A stretch of 5,363 nucleotides of DNA from Clostridia bacterium (GTDB lineage: Bacteria > Bacillota > Clostridia > Christensenellales > Borkfalkiaceae). Both the position numbers and the translations under genes were made by a program. Of the stretch, positions 1-5,363 are shown in pieces (within the stretch, counting starts at the first letter, position 1; the number at the start of each line of letters is the position of its first letter). The notes under the pieces are model-generated. The model saw only the letters and a program-made list of their open reading frames with translations, had not been told where the DNA came from and did no database searches. Location: positions 1-5,363 of the forward strand of contig JAGBYC010000237.1 of NCBI GenBank assembly GCA_017628935.1, read 5' to 3'.

Positions 1-399
1 CACGAACACCACCATCACGACCATGAAGACGGTGAAGAATGTTGCTGTGGTCACCATCACGACCATGAACATCACCATCACGACCACGAATGCTCTTGTG
101 GTTGTCACGGTCATCACCACCACGATGCTGACGAAGTTTTTGCTAGCTATGGTGAAGAAACTCCACTTTCATACACACGCGCCGAATTAACTAACATTTT
201 AAGCGCGCTTAAAGAAAATATTTTACGTAGTAAAGGCGTGGTAAAAGGCGCTGACACTAACAACTGGTACTATTTTGATTTCGTTGCAGGCGACTATGAA
301 ATTCGTGAAGGCGAACCAGACGTAATAGGAAAATTCTGCGTTATAGGAACAGACCTTAATAAACAAGAACTTAAAAATTTATTTTTAAAGAAGGTGTAA
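1..399 (+). CDS. COG0523/CobW-family G3E GTPase metallochaperone, C-terminal part (5' truncated by window edge)
   Basis: This reading frame is open from base 1 to a TAA at 397-399, giving the last 132 residues of a protein whose N-terminal GTPase domain lies outside the window. Residues 1-42 are extremely metal-ligand rich: 20 His and 6 Cys, with HHHDHE occurring three times, plus CCC and CSCGC clusters and many Asp/Glu. Residues about 45-132 look like a CobW C-terminal domain, including LRSKG, an aromatic WYYFDF strand and GKFCVIG. In COG0523 proteins a His-rich linker before this domain is a known feature of zinc, nickel or cobalt chaperones such as YeiR/YjiA/ZNG1-type proteins. A cytoplasmic GTP-dependent metal-insertion role, most likely zinc, is therefore inferred; the metal is not determined by sequence. 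The next gene starts one base after this stop and is a second GTPase of the same superfamily, so the two probably act together. Regulation (for example by Zur) cannot be judged because the promoter is upstream of the window. Confidence 0.88.
   Translation, partial: HEHHHHDHEDGEECCCGHHHDHEHHHHDHECSCGCHGHHHHDADEVFASYGEETPLSYTRAELTNILSALKENILRSKGVVKGADTNNWYYFDFVAGDYEIREGEPDVIGKFCVIGTDLNKQELKNLFLKKV
10..90 (+). repeat. In-frame 18-bp repeats encoding HHHDHE (three copies)
   Basis: Three 18-bp units at 10-27, 52-69 and 73-90 each encode HHHDHE. The first two are identical in DNA and the third differs by one synonymous base (CAT to CAC). They are separated by a Cys-rich segment and by a single His codon. 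This in-frame repetition probably expanded the metal-binding tract by slippage or unequal recombination, and its length may vary between strains. Confidence 0.8.
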
Positions 400-400
400 A

Positions 401-1333
401 ATGGGCTTACCCGTAGTAATAATAAGGGGCATACTTGAAAGTGGTAAAACTACTTTTATAACCGATTCGCTTGTTAACGGCGATTTTGGTGACGTTGGTC
501 GCGCCCTTGTAATTTCTCAAGAAGACGGAGAAATTGAATACGACGCTAATTATTTAAAAACTGCAAACGCTACGCACGTTATTTTAAACAAGTTAAGCGA
601 CTGGAACGAAAATAATATCAACGATATTATTTCAACCTACAAGCCTCAAGTAGTGTTTATTGAAACTAACGAAATGTGGGATTTTAATAATTTAACTATG
701 CCACGTTACTTTGATATTCAACAAACTATAACCATAATTGACGGCGAAACTTTCAGTTTATATTTAGCAAATATGCGTCAAAAATTCAACGATATGGTGC
801 GTTCAAGCGACCTTGTAATTATCAATCGTTGTACCGAAACTCCTGCTACTTCACAACTTAAACGCAACGTAAAAATGATGAATCAAAACGCGTACGTTAT
901 AGCCGTTGATTACACTGGTAAACAACTTAATTTACCAAGCGACCTACCTTTTAAGGTAGACGGCGAAGAAATAACCTTAACTTTATCTGATTTTGGCGCG
1001 TGGTATATCGACACGTTTGAGTCAAAAGCCCGTTATGAAAATAAAATAGTTGAATTCGACTGCATGGCTATGTTTAATAAAAAACTTCCACCACGCTCGT
1101 TTATAGCAGGGCGTATGGCAATGACGTGCTGTGCCGACGATATTCAAGTTTTAGGCCACTTATGTGCTTTCCCTAAAGGATTTAGCGTAAAAAACAAAAG
1201 TTGGATTCATTTAAAAGCGCGCGTTCATTATATGAAGTTTGCTAACGGCGAAGAAAGGGTAGTACTTGAAATGCTTTCAGCCGACCCTATCGCATCGCCT
1301 GACCCAGAAGACGCTTTAGTAAAATTAGTTTAA
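401..1333 (+). CDS. CobW-like G3E GTPase with a C-terminal TIGR03943/YcgQ-like Cys-Cys domain
   Basis: This 310-residue cytoplasmic protein begins with a P-loop GTPase domain. The Walker A motif GILESGKT is at residues 10-17, a Walker B-like strand VVFIETNEMW at 84-93, and INRC at 141-144 sits where NKxD normally gives guanine specificity. The GCxCC-type metal motif expected after the P-loop in COG0523 proteins is absent; the segment reads SQEDGEIEYD (39-48). Residues about 215-292 form a second domain with GRMAMTCCADDIQVLGHLC (237-255) followed by a WIHLKARV strand (268-275). This resembles the Cys-Cys C-terminal region of the TIGR03943/YcgQ family, which is linked to Zur-controlled zinc transport in Bacillus; that resemblance is my recognition, not a search result. 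Start choice is supported by AAGGTG at 391-396, four bases upstream, which overlaps the end of the preceding gene. It is probably co-transcribed and functionally paired with the upstream His-rich GTPase in metal homeostasis. Superfamily assignment is firm; exact role and metal are inference. Confidence 0.82.
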   Translation: MGLPVVIIRGILESGKTTFITDSLVNGDFGDVGRALVISQEDGEIEYDANYLKTANATHVILNKLSDWNENNINDIISTYKPQVVFIETNEMWDFNNLTMPRYFDIQQTITIIDGETFSLYLANMRQKFNDMVRSSDLVIINRCTETPATSQLKRNVKMMNQNAYVIAVDYTGKQLNLPSDLPFKVDGEEITLTLSDFGAWYIDTFESKARYENKIVEFDCMAMFNKKLPPRSFIAGRMAMTCCADDIQVLGHLCAFPKGFSVKNKSWIHLKARVHYMKFANGEERVVLEMLSADPIASPDPEDALVKLV

Positions 1334-1335
1334 TT

Positions 1336-1366
1336 AAAAGACGGTTAACCCCGTCTTTTTCTTTTT
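1336..1366 (+). terminator. Rho-independent terminator after the GTPase pair
   Basis: A 9-bp perfect stem, AAAAGACGG (1336-1344) with CCGTCTTTT (1351-1359), encloses a 6-base loop. It runs into a T-rich tract, TTTTTCTTTTT (1356-1366). The hairpin starts two bases after the TAA at 1331-1333, so it ends the metal-homeostasis transcript and insulates it from the operon that follows. Confidence 0.9.
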
Positions 1367-1405
1367 GAGCGTAAAAGGTGCAATAAAAATAAAATAATTT
1401 ATTTT

Positions 1406-1424
1406 TTGTGGCGAAAATTGTGGC
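1406..1424 (+). repeat. Short direct repeat TTGTGGC upstream of the -35 box
   Basis: TTGTGGC occurs at 1406-1412 and again at 1418-1424, 12 bp apart, ending seven bases before the putative -35 hexamer. Each copy is the only GC-containing segment of an otherwise AT-rich leader. The position would suit an activator half-site pair, but no regulator gene is adjacent and the repeat is short enough to arise by chance. Confidence 0.35.
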
Positions 1425-1431
1425 TTTTATG

Positions 1432-1460
1432 TTTACTTTATGAAAATTATGTTGTATAAT
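1432..1460 (+). promoter_or_regulatory. SigA/sigma-70 promoter for the four-gene sugar operon
   Basis: A perfect -10 box TATAAT lies at 1455-1460. Seventeen bases upstream is TTTACT at 1432-1437, matching the -35 consensus TTGACA at four of six positions. Transcription would start near 1467, giving a leader of roughly 37 nt before the ATG at 1504. It lies in the only sizeable gap upstream of the operon, just after the preceding terminator. No riboswitch-sized leader is present, so any control would be at initiation. Confidence 0.78.
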
Positions 1461-1491
1461 AACTTTGTCTTAAAATAAAACGATTTTTTGT

Positions 1492-1497
1492 AGGAGA
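1492..1497 (+). promoter_or_regulatory. Strong Shine-Dalgarno site for the first oxidoreductase
   Basis: AGGAGA ends six bases before the ATG at 1504. It is the best ribosome binding site in the window and fixes the start of the first gene of the operon. Confidence 0.85.
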
Positions 1498-1503
1498 ATT
1501 TTT

Positions 1504-2580
1504 ATGAAAAAACTTAATTTGGCTATTATCGGTCAAGGCAGAAGTGGTAAAGATATTCATTGCAAGTATTTAGCAGGTCCTGAAAATAATCTTTACAACA
1601 TTAAATACGTAGTTGAATACGACGAATACCGTCGTAACCTTTCGCTTGAACTTTACAAAGGTTGCGAAGTTTTATCTAACTATACCGAACTTTTCGGTAA
1701 AAAAGACGTTGACATTGTAGTTAACGCATCGTATAGTGAAGACCATTATCCTATCACTAAAGATTTACTTGAACACGGCTTTAACGTTATGGTTGAAAAA
1801 CCTTTTGGTAGAAACGTTTACGAGTGTGCCGACCTTATCAAAACTGCAAAAGATAACGGCGTTAAGTTAGCAGTTTTCCAACAATCGTTCTTCGCTCCTT
1901 TCTACAAACATGCTTACGACATATTAAAATCTGGTAAAATTGGTGACGTTAAGCAAGTAAATATTCGTTACAACGGATTAGCGCGCCGTTGGGACTGGCA
2001 AACTTTACTTAAACACGTAGCAGGTAGCACTTTCAATACCGGTCCACACCCTATCGGTATGGGTTTAGGCTTTTTAGATTTTGATAAGGATACTAGGGTT
2101 ATCTACACTAAACTTGATAATTGTTTAACTAGTGGTGATGCAGACGACTATTCTAAAATTTTATTTACAGCGCCTAACAAGCCACTTATCGACATTGAAA
2201 TTCATAGTATCGACGCGTACTCAACTTACAACCTTAAAATTATGGGTACGAAGGGTACGTTTATGTGCAACGTAGGTTCTTGGTACAAAATGAAATACAT
2301 AGTTGACGGTGAAAACCCTGTTCGTCCTGTTATTGAAGAATTTTTAGCAGACGAAAACGGCAACCCTGCATACTGCAGTGAAAAACTTATCACTCACGAA
2401 GAAGAAGGCGTTTACGAAGGTTCTGCTTTCGATATCGGCACTAGAAAACTTTACGAAGATTTATACAAATACTTAACTGGTGAAAAAGATTCGCTTTACG
2501 TTACCCCTGAACACGCTATGGCGGTTATCAGCGTAATTGAACAAGCGCACGCTCAAAACCCACTTGAAAGAAAATTTTAA
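1504..2580 (+). CDS. Gfo/Idh/MocA family NAD(P)-dependent oxidoreductase (358 aa)
   Basis: This is a soluble sugar or cyclitol dehydrogenase of the Gfo/Idh/MocA superfamily, at the family's usual length. The N-terminal Rossmann fold carries the dinucleotide-binding loop GQGRSG at residues 10-15 after the LAIIG strand. The conserved EKP motif is at 98-100 (VEKPFGRN), where the Lys normally contributes to catalysis and cofactor contact. The C-terminal alpha/beta domain contains RRWDWQ (161-166) and GSTFNTGPHPIG (174-185), in which His182 occupies the usual catalytic position. The typical reaction is reversible oxidation of a hydroxyl to a ketone on a sugar, sugar phosphate or inositol; the substrate here is unknown. 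It is the first gene of a tight operon with a second, different Gfo/Idh/MocA protein, a TIM-barrel isomerase and a NagB-like protein. Annotation as inositol 2-dehydrogenase would be over-specific. Family assignment is very secure. Confidence 0.93.
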   Translation: MKKLNLAIIGQGRSGKDIHCKYLAGPENNLYNIKYVVEYDEYRRNLSLELYKGCEVLSNYTELFGKKDVDIVVNASYSEDHYPITKDLLEHGFNVMVEKPFGRNVYECADLIKTAKDNGVKLAVFQQSFFAPFYKHAYDILKSGKIGDVKQVNIRYNGLARRWDWQTLLKHVAGSTFNTGPHPIGMGLGFLDFDKDTRVIYTKLDNCLTSGDADDYSKILFTAPNKPLIDIEIHSIDAYSTYNLKIMGTKGTFMCNVGSWYKMKYIVDGENPVRPVIEEFLADENGNPAYCSEKLITHEEEGVYEGSAFDIGTRKLYEDLYKYLTGEKDSLYVTPEHAMAVISVIEQAHAQNPLERKF

Positions 2581-2590
2581 TAGGTGAATT

Positions 2591-3466
2591 ATGAAAAAAA
2601 TAGTTATTTTAGGTTGCGAAAATTCGCACGCGGATACCTTTTTAGCATTTATTCGCGACGTTGAAGAATTCAAAAATATTGAAGTTTTAGGCATTTATAG
2701 TGATGAAAGTGATGCAACTGAAAGATTATCTAAAGAATTCGGCGTAAAAATTATGAGTAGTTACGACGAATTTGCTGGTCAAGTTGACGGCGTTATTATA
2801 ACTGCGCGCCATGGCGACAACCACTATAAATACGCTAAACCGTATATTAAATACGGAGTTCCTATGTTTATTGATAAGCCTGTTACCGTTACTGAAGAAG
2901 ACGCTATTAACTTTATGCGTGAATGCCGTGATAACGGCGTACGCTTAACGGGTGGTAGTAGCTTAAAACACGTTGAAGAAGTTCAACAATTAAAAAAAGA
3001 CGTGTTAAATAACGTAGGTGGTAAAACTATTGGTGGTTTTATGCGCGCCCCTATTTCTCTTGACAATGAATACGGCGGATTTTTCTTCTATTCAGAACAT
3101 TTATCTGCAATGGTAACTGAAGCGTTTGGAACTTATCCAAAATCAGTTAAAGCAATTAGAAACGGCGACGTAGTAAACGTTTCGTTTATTTATGATAACT
3201 ACGTTATCAACTCTGTTTATGCTGAACTTAACTACTATTATTACGTATCACGCCAAAGTGAAGAAGGCTTTACTCAAGCAACTTTCCCTATTGATGAAAC
3301 AAGCAAATGTTTCTACGTGGAATTTAGCGAATTCGTACGCTTATTAAACGGTGGCGAACAAAAATATAGTTATAAAGATTTTATCTCTCCAGTATTTATT
3401 CTTAACGCAATTTATCGTTCGCTTAACTCTGGCAACGAAGAAATTATAAAGGACTACGAATTATAA
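2591..3466 (+). CDS. Short, divergent Gfo/Idh/MocA family oxidoreductase (291 aa)
   Basis: A second oxidoreductase of the same superfamily, but from another subfamily. It has a Rossmann N-terminus (KIVILG, then CENSHADTF at residues 9-17), DKP at 95-97 in place of EKP, GGSSLKHV at 121-128, and GGFFFYSEHLSAMV at 162-175 with His170 as the likely catalytic-position residue. At 291 residues it is shorter than the usual 330-380. The nucleotide loop reads GCENSH instead of GxGxxG, so cofactor use may differ. It starts 10 nt after the previous stop with AGGTGA at 2582-2587 as ribosome binding site, and its stop overlaps the next ATG by one base. Two dissimilar oxidoreductases in one operon may catalyse successive oxidation and reduction steps, act as partner subunits, or serve different substrates; sequence alone does not decide. 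No signal peptide or membrane segment is seen. Confidence 0.86.
   Translation: MKKIVILGCENSHADTFLAFIRDVEEFKNIEVLGIYSDESDATERLSKEFGVKIMSSYDEFAGQVDGVIITARHGDNHYKYAKPYIKYGVPMFIDKPVTVTEEDAINFMRECRDNGVRLTGGSSLKHVEEVQQLKKDVLNNVGGKTIGGFMRAPISLDNEYGGFFFYSEHLSAMVTEAFGTYPKSVKAIRNGDVVNVSFIYDNYVINSVYAELNYYYYVSRQSEEGFTQATFPIDETSKCFYVEFSEFVRLLNGGEQKYSYKDFISPVFILNAIYRSLNSGNEEIIKDYEL
3448..3453 (+). promoter_or_regulatory. Distant Shine-Dalgarno inside the preceding gene
   Basis: AAAGGA lies 12 bases before the ATG at 3466, farther than usual. The start overlaps the preceding TAA by one base (TAATG), so translation probably depends largely on ribosomes finishing the upstream gene. Confidence 0.5.
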
Positions 3467-4308
3467 TGGCAAAACTTACTTTATCAGCATTTGCTGACGA
3501 ATACTCAAGCGATTTTACCACTCAACTTAAAGCGCTTAACGATTTCAATATAGGCTATATCGAAGTGCGTGGCGTTGACGGTAAAAACGTTTCAACTTTA
3601 ACAAAACAAGAAGTTTTACTTGCTAAAACTAAACTTAACGATTACGGCGTGAAAGCGTCTTCAATCGGTTCGCCACTTGGTAAAATTAAACTTAACGAAG
3701 ACCTTAATGCTCATATAGAAACTGCTAAGCGCGTTTTTGAAACTGCTAACGAACTTGGCGCAAAAAATATTCGTATGTTTAGTTTTTATATGCCAGACGG
3801 TAAAACGGCTGACGACTGCGAAACTGAAGTTATTGACGCTGTTGGCAAAATGCTTAACGTTGCTAAAGATTTTGGCGTAACTTTATGCCATGAAAACGAG
3901 GCGAAAATTTACGGCGAAAGTCCAGCAAAATGCAAAAAACTTTTAGATACTTTTAAGGGTGAATTAAAGTGCGTTTTCGATATGGGTAACTTCGTTTTAG
4001 ACGGATTTAAGCCTTATCCTGACGCGTACAAATTACTTTTCGATTATATCGAATATTTCCACATTAAAGACAGTTTATATGCTGGCGCTATCGTTCCACC
4101 AGGAAAGGGCGAATCACAAATTAAAAACATTCTTGACGACTATAAGTTAAACGGCAAAAAAGATACTTTTATTACTTTAGAGCCACACCTTCAAACTTTT
4201 GACGGATTGAACGCTTTAGTTGGTAAATCTTTTGACAATCCGTATAAATACGAAAGTGCAGAAGTAGCGTTTACTGATGCAGTTAGCAAAATAAAGGAAT
4301 TATTATGA
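3466..4308 (+). CDS. COG1082 sugar phosphate isomerase/epimerase-like TIM-barrel protein (280 aa)
   Basis: A xylose-isomerase-like (AP endonuclease 2 superfamily) TIM barrel of full family length. The metal-site pattern is complete: Glu143 in CHENEA (141-146), Asp172 in FDMGN (171-175), His199 in YFHIKD (197-202) and Glu239 in TLEPH (237-241). The strand-1 region has YIEVRG (31-36), and the substrate-loop motif GKGE is at 213-216. Members isomerise or epimerise sugars and keto-cyclitols, dehydrate inosose (IolE), or cleave 3-keto-glycosides by elimination, all with a divalent metal. Next to two Gfo/Idh/MocA dehydrogenases it probably acts on their keto product; which chemistry applies is unknown. 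It overlaps the previous gene by one base and the next by four (ATGA), showing tight translational coupling. The protein appears cytoplasmic, with no signal sequence. Fold and metal site are secure; the specific reaction is inferred. Confidence 0.9.
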   Translation: MAKLTLSAFADEYSSDFTTQLKALNDFNIGYIEVRGVDGKNVSTLTKQEVLLAKTKLNDYGVKASSIGSPLGKIKLNEDLNAHIETAKRVFETANELGAKNIRMFSFYMPDGKTADDCETEVIDAVGKMLNVAKDFGVTLCHENEAKIYGESPAKCKKLLDTFKGELKCVFDMGNFVLDGFKPYPDAYKLLFDYIEYFHIKDSLYAGAIVPPGKGESQIKNILDDYKLNGKKDTFITLEPHLQTFDGLNALVGKSFDNPYKYESAEVAFTDAVSKIKELL

Positions 4309-5063
4309 AAACTTTTGTAAAAGATAAATTAACCGTAGAAATTTTTGAAACCCGTAAAGAAATGGGTGAAAAAGCAGCAAGCGACATTTCTAAAAAATTT
4401 AACGAACTTATTGCAAAAAAAGGCGAAATTAACGTTATTTGGGCGGCTGCTCCATCTCAAAACGACGTTTTAAAAGCACTTACTGAAGATACTACTATTG
4501 CTTGGAATAAAATTAACGCTTTCCATATGGACGAATATATCGGTTTAGATAAAAACGCTCCTCAAGGCTTTGGTAACTTCTTAAAGAACGCTATTTTTGG
4601 TAAAGTTCCGTTTAAAAGCGTAAATTATATCGACGTTTCTGCAACTGACGCTGAAAAAGAAGCAGATAGATACGCAAGCGTATTATCAGCTAATAAAATC
4701 GACGTAGTAGTTTTAGGTATAGGCGAAAACGGACATATCGCATTTAACGACCCTCCGGTTGCTGATTTTAACGACCCACGCGTAGTTAAACCAGTTAAGC
4801 TTGACGAAGTTTGCCGTCAACAACAAGTTAACGACGGTTGCTTTAAAACTTTAAACGACGTTCCAACTCACGCTATCACTTTAACCGTTCCTACACTTTT
4901 TAATGCAGACTATTTATTCTGTATCGTACCTGCTCCAACTAAAGCAAACGCAGTGTACGAAACAATTAATGGTGAAATTTCTACTGCTTGCCCAGCGTCA
5001 ATACTTCGTAAGCACGATAATGCTAAGCTTTATTTAGACGCAGATTCTTCTAAACGCTTATAA
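4305..5063 (+). CDS. NagB-like glucosamine-6-phosphate deaminase/isomerase family protein (252 aa)
   Basis: This belongs to the glucosamine-6-phosphate isomerase/6-phosphogluconolactonase superfamily and is close to NagB in length (E. coli NagB is 266 aa). Recognisable motifs are FHMDEYIGL (73-81), whose Asp76 matches E. coli Asp72, and GIGENGHIAFNDPP (138-151). Arg171 and Lys213 match the NagB phosphate contacts Arg172 and Lys208. Differences from E. coli NagB are Asn142 for Asp141, Asp149 for Glu148, and AAAPSQ (47-52) in place of the Gly-Gly-Thr-Pro phosphate loop. NagB converts glucosamine-6-phosphate to fructose-6-phosphate and ammonia; this paralogue may use a related substrate, so nagB is not assigned. 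The start overlaps the previous stop by four bases, with AAGGA at 4294-4298 six bases upstream. It is the last gene of the operon and suggests that the pathway product is an amino sugar or sugar phosphate entering central metabolism. Confidence 0.88.
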   Translation: MKTFVKDKLTVEIFETRKEMGEKAASDISKKFNELIAKKGEINVIWAAAPSQNDVLKALTEDTTIAWNKINAFHMDEYIGLDKNAPQGFGNFLKNAIFGKVPFKSVNYIDVSATDAEKEADRYASVLSANKIDVVVLGIGENGHIAFNDPPVADFNDPRVVKPVKLDEVCRQQQVNDGCFKTLNDVPTHAITLTVPTLFNADYLFCIVPAPTKANAVYETINGEISTACPASILRKHDNAKLYLDADSSKRL

Positions 5064-5096
5064 ACGGCGTTATGCTGCGTTTCTATAAAATTTTAT
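5062..5096 (+). terminator. Weak candidate terminator after the sugar operon
   Basis: AAACG-GC (5062-5068) can pair with GC and CGTTT (5074-5075 and 5078-5082), with a two-base bulge and a GTTAT loop. The 12-bp palindrome ATAAAATTTTAT follows at 5085-5096. There is no uninterrupted T tract directly after the first stem, so this is a much poorer terminator than the one at 1336. Its place right after the last gene is the main support. Confidence 0.35.
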
Positions 5097-5100
5097 GTCT

Positions 5101-5124
5101 ACAATAACCAACCAGGTTAATTGT
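5101..5124. other. Imperfect hairpin downstream of the sugar operon
   Basis: ACAATAACC (5101-5109) is complementary to GGTTAATTGT (5115-5124), with one bulged base and a 5-base loop. A competing stem, GGTTA/TAACC at 5115-5119 and 5124-5128, uses the same right arm. An A-run followed by TTTT comes next rather than a clear T tract, so it may be a 3'-end stabilising structure or an auxiliary terminator. Confidence 0.4.
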
Positions 5125-5142
5125 AACCAAAAAATTTTAAGA

Positions 5143-5312
5143 GCCTTGTCTAACTTGTTTCTAACCGTTTAGATAGTTTAATTAATTACAGCCTTGTCTT
5201 GCTTGTTTCTAACCGTTTAGATAGTTTAATTAATGCCTTGTCTTGCTTGTTTCTAACCGTTTAGATAGTTTAATTAATTAATGCCTAGTCTTGCTTGTTT
5301 CTAACCGTTTAG
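5143..5312. repeat. Four-copy tandem repeat, period 44-48 bp
   Basis: Units begin at 5143, 5191, 5235 and 5283, with lengths 48, 44, 48 and a final partial 30. Each starts with GCCTTGTC or GCCTAGTC and contains CTTGTTTCTAACCGTTTAG. The first three continue with ATAGTTTAATTAAT, plus TACA in unit 1 or TAAT in unit 3. Units 2 and 3 are identical over their first 44 bases. Unit 1 has two substitutions (TAAC for TTGC) and unit 4 has one. Every unit carries the imperfect palindrome CTAACCGTTTAG, preceded by T (5160, 5208, 5252, 5300). No coding potential is seen. The near-identical inter-core segments exclude CRISPR. A minisatellite or an array of protein-binding sites are the main options. Confidence 0.92.
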
Positions 5313-5363
5313 TGAACTAAAAGGCTTTAAGCGTCGCAATACAACTACTATTATATTTATATA

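Larger units (their letters stand above)
5064..5363. other. Non-coding 300-bp tail of the window
   Basis: No convincing gene is seen here on either strand. The stretch holds the weak hairpins just after the operon, the tandem repeat array and a final AT-rich segment (5331-5363) that ends in TTATATTTATATA. That last part could be a promoter region for a gene beyond the window, but no -35/-10 pair can be assigned with confidence. Confidence 0.7.

Noticed and set aside
1334..1503. Riboswitch or Zur box in the gap before the sugar operon
   Set aside because: The leader after the predicted start site is only about 37 nt, and no convincing Zur-like palindrome was found by eye in the gap.
1504..2580. 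Naming the first oxidoreductase as inositol 2-dehydrogenase (iolG)
   Set aside because: The superfamily motifs do not specify the substrate, and no other iol genes such as iolB, iolC or iolD are present.
2473..2694. Open frame of 73 codons on the minus strand
   Set aside because: It spans the end of one oxidoreductase and the start of the next, both secure + strand genes; it has no recognisable domain and is a shadow frame.
4305..5063. Naming the last gene nagB outright
   Set aside because: Changes in the phosphate loop and at two active-site positions, plus its operon context, leave the substrate uncertain.
5143..5312. CRISPR array (about 30-bp repeated cores separated by 14-18 bp)
   Set aside because: The segments between cores are nearly identical and too short to be spacers, and no cas genes are seen.
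5331..5363. Promoter for a downstream gene in the final AT-rich stretch
   Set aside because: TATA-like runs are present, but no properly spaced -35 partner or start codon lies within the window.

Overview
The window is AT-rich, gene-dense DNA with every recognised gene on the + strand. Strong AGGAG-type ribosome binding sites, a near-consensus sigma-70/SigA promoter, the standard genetic code and the protein families present all suggest a low-GC Firmicute, most likely an anaerobic gut-type Clostridia member. The lineage is an inference from style and gene content; no marker gene is present.

Region 1 (1-1366) is the tail of a metal-homeostasis operon. It holds the C-terminal part of a COG0523/CobW-type G3E GTPase, cut by the window edge and carrying a His/Cys-rich metal-binding stretch. 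One base after its stop begins a second CobW-like GTPase. This one lacks the usual Cys motif and ends in a Cys-Cys domain resembling the C-terminus of the TIGR03943/YcgQ family. Together they look like a zinc (or other transition metal) chaperone pair. A clear intrinsic terminator closes the unit.

Region 2 (1367-5063) is a self-contained four-gene operon. A TATAAT promoter is followed by two different Gfo/Idh/MocA NAD(P)-dependent sugar oxidoreductases, a COG1082 TIM-barrel sugar isomerase/epimerase and a NagB-like glucosamine-6-phosphate deaminase/isomerase homologue. Spacing is 10 nt, then a 1-nt overlap, then a 4-nt overlap, so the genes are almost certainly co-transcribed and translationally coupled. 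The combination suggests oxidation, isomerisation or elimination, and processing of an unusual (amino) sugar, cyclitol or glycoside. The substrate cannot be read from sequence, and no transporter, kinase or regulator is visible.

Region 3 (5064-5363) is non-coding. It contains weak hairpins after the operon and a four-copy tandem repeat (period 44-48 bp). Each repeat copy carries an imperfect palindrome, and short inverted sequences flank the array. It is not a CRISPR array. It is the least explained part of the window.
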